DNA from: Carettochelys insculpta
Lineage: Eukaryota; Chordata; Testudines; Carettochelyidae
NCBI RefSeq assembly: GCF_033958435.1
Contig: NC_134142.1
Location: 96,481,001 to 96,545,000, forward strand
Length of the DNA stretch: 64,000 bases
Direction: 5' to 3'
The notes under the pieces are model-generated. The model worked only from the letters and a program-made list of their open reading frames with translations, was not told the origin of the DNA and searched no databases. The stretch's first letter is position 1, and every line of letters begins with the position of its first letter. Below, one piece after another: positions 57,331 through 64,000 of the stretch. The position numbers and the translations under genes were made by a program.

Positions 57331-57698
57331 CCATGCCTATGCTACACCAAAATTTCAAAGGAGCTTATTTCGAAGTCCGACTGTGGAGAAATGAACTTTG
57401 AAAATGCACGTCCACACACACAAAGCAGATTGAAATCACCATCTGCTAATTTGAAATAGCAGCCTGACACTTTGAAAGCAAGTGTCTACACACCCATGGC
57501 CCCGTTTTGAAATAAGAAGCCAGGAAATGCTGCGGACGGAGGTCACATGGCTGACAAGCCCTTCCGGGGCCCGCAGGCAGCCGCTCCTTCAAAGGACCCC
57601 TCTCAACATACACACCCTGCACATGCTCAGAGCTGCCAGGCTGTACACAGCACATCATACCCTTTGCACAGAGCTGAGCCACTGTAAAGACCCTTATG

Positions 57699-58465
57699 GA
57701 TCCTCAGCAGCTCCCCAAGGGGGTTTTCCCCCAGACCATGGCCAGCCTGCTGGCAGTGCTGCTGGTGGCTGTCCTCCGCAGGGCCAGTTGCAAAGGCCCC
57801 CTCCTGCAGGCCCTCTGCCAGGGGCAGTGGTTGCATCCCACCCCCATGATCCAGCTATGATGGGGCTTTCCCACCAGCACCAACTGGGGGACTGGTATGA
57901 TGACCAGTGGCTACGCAACTTCCAGATGACCAGACAGACCTTTGAGGAGTTCTGCCACTCAGCCCTCCAGCACCAGGATAGAGCCTGCACTGCCCCTGCG
58001 CAAGAGGGCAGCCATTGCCCTATGGAAGCTTGCTGCCCCAGACAGCACCCACTCCATCAGACATCAGTTCAGGGTGGGAAAGGCCACCATCGGGGCAGTC
58101 ATGATTGAGGTAAGTCAGACCGGGTCTATGCACCCACTGGGGAAGCGCCTCGCAAAGGGTGACTCTGCATGGGGATAGGGATGGGGAAGGGGGCCCTGCA
58201 CAGGGATGGGTACCACCCAGCAATGCACTCATGGCCACATCTGTCTTGCACCCCATGCAGCTCATCTTGGCAATCAACACCCATCTCCTCCACTGGGTGG
58301 TCACCTTTGGGGACCTGGATGTTGCCCTCACTGGCTTCACAGACCTGGGCTTCTCCAACTGTTTCAGCATGCTGGACTGCAAGCACGTCACCATCCAGGC
58401 CCCAGAATACAGCACCAGTGCCTTTATAAACAGGAAGGGCTCCCCTCTAGCCCTAAGGATTCTAT
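57699..58465 (+). pseudogene. PIF/Harbinger transposase pseudogene, second copy
   Basis: It starts at the ATG at 57,699 (MDPQQLPKG, the same MDPQQ start as the 47,201 copy). Recognisable blocks are WYDDQWLRNFQMTRQTFEEF (57,893), then after a frameshift LRKRAAIALWKLAAPDSTHS (57,993), QFRVGKATIGAVMIE (58,066), and in exon 2 LILAINTHLLHWV and FSNCFSMLDCKHVTIQAPEY (58,350). The first catalytic Asp (LDCKH, versus DGTHI in the family) remains while its neighbours have changed. The frame is broken near 57,730-57,890 and near 57,985, and the rest of the gene is deleted. It is more diverged than the 47,201 copy, so a different subfamily or an older insertion. Confidence 0.85.
58111..58260 (+). other. 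intron of the second Harbinger transposase copy
   Basis: Donor GTCATGATTGAG followed by GTAAGTCAGACC at 58,111; acceptor CACCCCATGCAG ending at 58,260 before CTCATCTTGGCA. About 150 bp, phase 0, at the same protein position (after the ME/IE of GALLME or GAVMIE) as in the 47.2 kb copy. Confidence 0.75.
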
Positions 58466-59490
58466 GATTATATACAAAATATGGTTCGAGCTGGGGTTCC
58501 AGAAACAAGGAAAGTGCTCTTGGCTGAAAAAGTCTGCTTTTAAATTAACTCCAAGCCATCTTTCTGACCCATTAGAAAGAAGGGACCTTCTATCTGAGAG
58601 CCACAGGTGCCTGCCCTGGCACCTTGCCCCTGCTGGAAGTGGCTGGAATGTCCTTGCAGACCTTTAGGGAAGTACCTTGCTCCATGAGCTGAACCCACTG
58701 CTCTTATTGGCCATTAATGGGGAACTGTGGCCAAAGGGAGATATGGAGGTAGAGCTTGCAGAGAATGGCAGCATGTGGAGTCAGGGGCTGCAAGGCTGTG
58801 CCAGCCACTTCAGGGAATGGTGCAGGGCCAGAGCAAAGCAAGGCACCTGCCTTAGCCCAGCTGTGTCACAAAGGTAAGAATTGCCTGTCCAATGCCTGCA
58901 CCTTGTACCATGCACCCCTCCTGCCCTCAGCCCCCTCCTGCAACTAAACTCCAGCCCTCAGCCCCTTCCTGAAACTAAACTCCATCCTGAAGCCTATAAC
59001 CCCTGCTAAACTCCAACCTCCTGGCCCAACAGTGAACCCACACCTCCCCAGTTCCATCCCAGAGCTCACAATCTGCTCCCCTTCCTGTGCCCCACTTCCC
59101 TGGCCAACCCCTGAGCTTGCACCCCTTTCTCCACTCGACCCCGACCCAGCCCTGCGCATCCTTCTGCATTCAAACTCCCTTCCAGAGCACACACAGCCTC
59201 CTTCATCCTAACCCAATGTTCCAGGATCAGCCTGTAGTACTCTCCCACACTCTGAACCCCGAAGCCCCAGCCCAAAGCCCTAACCCCCGACACACCCCTA
59301 CTCCATGTCTTATGCTAGAAAAAATGAATAGGGATGGGGGAAAGCAAGTGTCAGAGGGAGGGGATATGGAGTGAGGAGGTGGGGCCTCAGGAAAGGTGTG
59401 GGGCCATGGGGACAGACTCAGAATGGGCAGGGCAAGGGTGATTTGATTTGTGTGTTGAAACAGCTGGCAACCCTACACATCCACCTTGGA
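58466..59490. mobile_element. hAT-like repeat remnant, C-rich
   Basis: Text typical of turtle hAT-type repeats: AACCCACTGCTCTTATTGGC and GGGGAACTGTGGCCAAAGGG (58,688-58,738), GGCACCTGCCTTAGCCCAGC (58,842), a C-rich tract of CCCTCAGCCCC and AACTCC phrases (58,920-59,270), then AGGAGGTGGGGCCTCAGGAA and a closing ACAGCTGGCAACCCTACA at 59,459. Neither outer terminus nor an 8-bp duplication is visible, and no transposase is encoded. The left border is unclear. Confidence 0.5.
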
Positions 59491-60930
59491 GATAAAGCAA
59501 TGCATAGGTACTGGCATTATGGACATGCTGGTCTACTGGAGATATTGCATTGTAAGGCAGGCAGGGGTGCAGCCTGAAAGCTCCAGGCAAGTGGGAGAGA
59601 GGCACAGATATCTGCTCAGGACAAGTGAAAGCTGGGAGCCTTAAACCATGATGGGCAATCCTTGAAGGACCAACAGGGGGAATATGGGTGCCGCTACCAC
59701 GAAACTGAGACTGCCATTTATTTTGTATTAATGAAAAATGCAGCAGCAACCCTAGAAACTGACAGGTATTTCAAATAAAGTAACAATAAATAGTTTCAGG
59801 TTAGTGCACTGGGGGCCATGATGAATGTCAGATTAACAACCCTGGAATCTGAAGCCCTCCATGCATTCACAGAACATACTTGGTAGCAGCAAACCCTAGC
59901 AAAATTTGCTTCAAGCCTGACCTTGATGGGACTGCCCTTGTCCACACTGTATGAATATTCCAGCTAAGGGCCCCTTTGCTACCATGGCTAACTATTGGCA
60001 TTATCTATCTTGATAGTGTTTGTGACACAGACTTGAATTAGTAGAAATTAAGTTGAGATCTCCAAATTATTTTATACAGAGCACGGTGGACAGCACTAAG
60101 CAGTGGTGATATCAGCACTTGTCCTGGTCTTTGAAACTAGTCACAGAATAGGCTACTCTCATAGTAAATTCCTCCAGGACAGCAGGGATCCAAACAGCTG
60201 ATTTAGAAGCCACAGGCATTTCTGTTTCAAATGGCACTGTCAGGAAATGCATCTGTAGAAGCTGTCATTCGATGGCACCTACAGAGACAGAGGAACTTGG
60301 AGCAATACACAGAATCTACAGTCTTGAATGGAGTCTTTTTGTACAGGCAGGTACTGTGAAGGTTCCAGTCACAGCATCATACTGCACAGATTGTCTCAGG
60401 TTCCATAAAGGTGTCATAAACATCATTTGGATGAGTAGTCCTCAATATACAATATAACCACTGCCAGAAAGTGGACATACGCCTAACTCAAAAAAAAGCC
60501 ATATTGTGAAACCCCGACTCATACTTTTACTCATTCAAACAGTCCTGCCTGAGCCAATAGAGTAAATAGCAATGTCAGGAAAAAAGTTGCAATCTGCCCC
60601 ATAATCTGTTGAAACTAAATACTCCTGGTACTCACATACTGCTGACTTTGAGGCCTTGCATCCAATCTACGGTTAGCACTAGTACTGCTCTTGTTTATTA
60701 ACTATTTACCAGATTTTTACAGAAAGGTTAAAGAACAAAGTCAATATTGGTATAAAGAAAATGTTTGGTTCTACACTGAAATATGCTCTCCCCCTCACCC
60801 CCCCTTTTTTTCCACTCTCCCCATAATGCAATGCTAACTAACTTTGACTGAATAAATTAAATTTACAGTACTATACTACTTTATGTTATGTACTCCCCCA
60901 GAATACCCAGAAAAACTAATATAGCTTTGA
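59491..60930. other. no gene seen
   Basis: Background sequence; nothing recognised on either strand. Confidence 0.4.
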
Positions 60931-60933
60931 GAC

Positions 60934-62201
60934 TGTAGCGGGGCAGACTGACCATCCCATTACCTAAAAGGGCAGACTCCCTTCTGGTGGCCATTTTGTA
61001 TGGCGCCTGGCCCCTCCTAGTCACCTGACTGGAAGTCAGGAGGTGGGGCCAGGCCTAGAAAAGCACAGCCTGGCAACTCAGTTTGGGCTGAGCTGCTTTA
61101 AGAGTCAGGGGACAGCTCTGGGTTCCCAGCCTGGCAGGCTAAGGCCTAGACTGGGCTACCTGGGTCCCTGCTGGTCCTGACATCCTACAGACCTCAGCAG
61201 AACCTACCTTCCAGAGATGATCAGCTGGACCCTAAGGACCACATGGTCTATCTGCTTCAACCTGCATCATGAGCCAGCCTGAGGTAGTGGGAGAACCAGC
61301 CTCAGCCTGCACCTCAAGCCAGCCTGAGGCAGTGGAATCAATAGGCTATGTAGGACTGTACTTGAGCCACCTGGCCCTTAGCAGGACCTGAAACCCCATA
61401 AGCCCTGAGATATTGGGTAGACTCTGCGTATAGGCTGGGGGCGGGGAGACTGGAGTGGCCTAGGGGCTAGTGAGGACTGTTAAAAGTCTGAGGGTTGGTG
61501 TGTTGCTGTCTGGATTCCCTGCTGACCCATGCAGCTGACCAGGGCCCCTGGGCTGGGATGTGGTGAAGTGGGTGGACCTGTCTCTTCCCCCACCACTGTC
61601 ACCCACTTTCAGGGTAGCAGTTCCCTCCCTCCAGAGCTATTGTTTGCTGGCCTGCCCTGAGTTAGGACCTGGACAGTCTGTGAACTGTGGGTGTGCTGGG
61701 CTGGGGCCTCCTGTTAACTGTTTGGTTGTGGCCCTGCCCTGAGTTATGGCCTGGGCTCTGGAGACTGTTGTGTTGCCCTACCCTGCACCAAGGCCTGGGC
61801 TCCTGTTGGATGGTGGCTGCCCTTCCCTGAGCTAGGACCTGGGCCACCTCTGAACTGTGGGCTCGTTACCTGCCCTGAACTAAGGCCAGGGACCTTCTTA
61901 GACTGGCAACCTGCTGTTGCCCAGACCTTGGGCTGGGCCCTGACTTCTGTTAATTTCCCCAGGGCCCTCCTGAGGTAAGACTGGGCCCCCGAACTGTTGC
62001 CTCTCACCCATGTGGGCAAGGTGGGAACGTCCCCAACTGGTGACTTGGAGGTTGGTGGGGCAGTCGTGGCAGTGAGGTGGGATAGCTGCCCACTGACCCG
62101 GCAGGGGAGGAGCCCTTCCAGGAGCCTGAACCCTGTCAGAGATGTAACTAGAAAAAAATCTAATCCTGTATGGGTCCATTAAAGAACCTCACGATGCTAC
62201 A
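60934..62201 (+). mobile_element. probable solo LTR, 1,268 bp, with internal minisatellite
   Basis: It begins TGTAGCGGGGCAG and ends CGATGCTACA, giving TG...CA ends with a perfect 6-bp inverted pair TGTAGC/GCTACA. A polyadenylation-like ATTAAA sits near 62,179, about 20 bp before the end. It is much GC-richer than both flanks. CTTTG occurs just outside both ends but three bases off on the left, so target duplication is not established. No coding frame of note. An LTR is the best reading; another TIR element cannot be excluded. Confidence 0.45.
61650..61950. repeat. degenerate minisatellite, unit about 44 bp
   Basis: Phrases of the form CCCTGAGTTAGGACCTGG recur at 61,655, 61,737, 61,781, 61,825, 61,873 and about 61,922, with one weaker unit near 61,695. 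Spacing is mostly 41-49 bp. Units also carry a CTGTGAACTGTGGG or CTGTTGTGTTG part. It lies inside the LTR-like element. Confidence 0.7.
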
Positions 62202-63601
62202 CTTTGGATCCTAGATTAGTCACTGAGCTAGCTATATATTTCATATTTGATCATAGGTGACACCTGTATGAGTCTCTCCAATGTCAAAATCATCATGACT
62301 AGCGATTTTGCATGTGGTCTGAGATGTCGCATTATGATTATTAATACTTCTGATTTGATTCAATATTTATAGTTTGTCTGTCTTGCCCTGCTGTTCATTG
62401 CAACTGTTTTAAAATATATCCGTAGGAGTCTTTTGAGACCCAATCCTATTCTCCTGGTAGTTCTGAGCAAAACTCCTACTCAGTTCTAGGATCAAGAGTG
62501 CATATTGAAAACAAGCAAATGCACTGTTAAAAGTAAGTCTGAAACATAACTTTTAAAAATGGATTTCTTCTTCTGTCACTCTCCCAGTCCTTTCCCTTTG
62601 CTCTATAGTATTTCTTTGCTCTAGGCTGTTTTTAATGTTGATAAAACTATCGTGAAATAAAAGGAACCTCCCTGACTCACTCCCCACATTTATATACCAT
62701 GTCATTCTTGCCTTCCTCCTCCACTCCCTCTTCTTCCCCATCTGTTCTTGAGCAGCATAGTTGAGAAACATTTGCATGACAGGGATCCTTTGCAAACACA
62801 TTCTATTTAAAGATAATTTTCCCTTTTATGTCTCCTCCTCCCATCCCCCTCCCCAACTTTTCTTACCAAAGCTATTTTGGTTGGAAGCAAGACTTGCTTT
62901 CTCACAGACCATTTTAAGATTAGTATTATATTTTATGTAACAAGTGGTACAGTATGTCCAGCAAGTTTAGAGGAAGATACGGTCTCTGCCCAAGGAACTT
63001 AACATGTCTAAATCCAAGCCAGGCATAGATAACACTGTCAACAATACAAGATGCGTACACCTAGGGTGCCATCTCAAAGCAGTATGTATTTTTAAACAAT
63101 ATCTTTGATGGATAACACATCCCGTCATGCTACCACCTGGGTTTGAGAGACCCTGAGGTTGGCTGAAGTTTGGCCACATGTGCATGGTGCCAACCCAACT
63201 CTTTATGTCCCTGAAAGGAAAGAGAAAGTGATAGGAAGGGTTTCAGCTGCATAGAGCATATGCAGCCGGGCTTCATAATCTATTCGGCTCATCTACTTGG
63301 GAGGACAAAATAGAGAAGGAAGCCAGAAGGTGAGGTAAGCTAGGGTGAAAAACAAGCTAAGAGACGAGAGTAAACTGCTTTCCTGCTTGATCTCAAGAAT
63401 GGGGTAATAATTTATTTGAAAGTTGAGACTATTATACTCTGAAAAAGGAAGAGATATTTTGTCAAGCAGTTTTTACAAAGAAGGAAGATGGATTATCTTC
63501 TTATTAATGCACTGAACTTGGCTCAGGAGACCTGAGCTCACTGGCTTGCTCTGCAAAACATTTCCTAGGTGACTGGGGAAAGTCAGGTAATTGGTGACTT
63601 C
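62202..63601. other. no gene or classified repeat seen
   Basis: AT-rich background, with a C/T-rich patch at 62,690-62,860. No exon recognised. Confidence 0.4.
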
Positions 63602-64000
63602 AGCTGTGTCTACACAATGAGAAATTTGAATTTATTATTTTGAATTTTGTAATTCTGGAGCTTATAAATTCAGTTGTGACTATCCTCACCTCCCCATGTG
63701 CTCCTCACAAAGTCGACTTATTGCTGCCACACTCAACATCAACTGTTGCAGTAGTGCATTGTGGGAACCTATCCCACAGTTCTCTCATCCCTGTAGCATT
63801 CTGGGTATGCTCGCTGGTCTCTGACATAATCTTCCCACATTGCCTTTTCCTCATTCCCCTCCTGTGGTAAGCAAGCATCCACTTTTCCACTAGAAAGAAG
63901 AAAAAGTAGGGCGTCCACAGAGATGACAAAGTTTACAGAAATCTTTCTTCTGTAGCTCAATTCTCAACTGGCCATCCACTGAATGCCCCCCATCTGGTGA
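63602..64000. mobile_element. Harbinger-type MITE, left part, runs off the window
   Basis: Starts AGCTGTGTCTACACAATGAG and continues with AAATTTGAATTTATTATTTT, AAAGTCGACTTATTGCTGCC, GCATTGTGGGAACCTATCCC and CCTGTAGCATTCTGGGTATG, phrases I associate with a common reptile DNA-transposon family. The other end lies beyond 64,000, so length and target duplication cannot be read. Confidence 0.55.

Larger units (their letters stand above)
57336..58465 (+). mobile_element. second PIF/Harbinger copy, 3'-truncated
   Basis: The start TGCCTATGCTACACC at about 57,328-57,342 is a decayed form of the GGCTACGTCTACACC terminus. Subterminal CTTATTTCGAAGTCC and TGTCTACACACC blocks follow, then the transposase start region. 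Homology stops at about 58,465, replaced by unrelated and hAT-like sequence, so the right half, including the second Asp and the Glu of the transposase, is absent. Confidence 0.8.

Noticed and set aside
58944..59374. Overlapping frames in the C-rich tract
   Set aside because: Low-complexity Pro/Ser-rich or Gly/Arg-rich readings of a repeat-derived C-rich tract.
1..64000. tRNA, rRNA or snRNA genes
   Set aside because: No cloverleaf with A and B boxes and no conserved rRNA or snRNA core was noticed by eye; a covariance-model scan would be needed to exclude small or decayed ones.

Overview
This is a 64 kb piece of a vertebrate nuclear genome, most likely a turtle. That call rests on old CR1 LINE copies whose 3' ends look chelonian, Penelope-like elements (PLEs) with the tail typical of turtles and other reptiles, and dense PIF/Harbinger-type MITEs with GGCTACGTCTACACGTG ends. 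The species cannot be fixed from the sequence; a crocodilian is the main alternative. Nothing looks bacterial, organellar or like an exogenous virus. I see no complete host gene. The only host-gene candidate is a 50-nt putative exon at 51,086-51,135, so the window is intergenic or lies in a very large intron.

Layout. 1-7.2 kb: AT-rich background with a GC/AT patchwork segment (2.5-4.25 kb) and a CR1 fragment (4.26-4.88 kb). 7.4-8.8 kb: decayed Jockey-like LINE. 11.8-12.2 kb: foldback MITE. 15.8-16.2 kb: hAT MITE with a perfect 8-bp target duplication. 16.35-17.8 kb: PLE with an inverted junction. 17.9-18.3 and 19.3-20.0 kb: two MITEs. 21.5-22.3 kb: Tx1-like LINE end. 23.2-25.3 kb: longest PLE (RT plus GIY-YIG). 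25.5 and 27.6 kb: MITEs. 29.3-30.2 and 32.2-32.7 kb: CR1. 34.85-35.57 kb: TA-flanked MITE holding a nested Harbinger MITE. 38.6-39.8 kb: two MITEs nearly abutting. 40.3-41.4 kb: probable solo LTR. 43.1-47.6 kb: CR1, then a PLE, then a two-gene Harbinger remnant. 47.8-48.85 kb: RTE fragment broken by a MITE. 53.2 kb: MITE. 54.2-55.7 kb: CR1. 57.3-58.5 kb: second Harbinger transposase pseudogene, followed by hAT-like sequence. 60.9-62.2 kb: LTR-like element with an internal minisatellite. 63.6 kb to the end: start of another MITE.

How the parts relate. The Harbinger remnant at 45-47.6 kb carries a transposase pseudogene with a retained intron and, converging on it, the C-terminal half of a Myb-like accessory gene. 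The three 710-711 bp MITEs share its terminal 500 bp or so, up to the transposase start codon, and are best read as internal-deletion offspring. The foldback MITEs share only the outer 14-17 bp and 3-bp target duplications (GAT, TTA, AAT, CCT, GAA, TGA, TAA), which suggests one PIF/Harbinger machinery mobilised all of them. The main interest is in this transposon family tree and the nested insertions; I found no clearly new cellular system.
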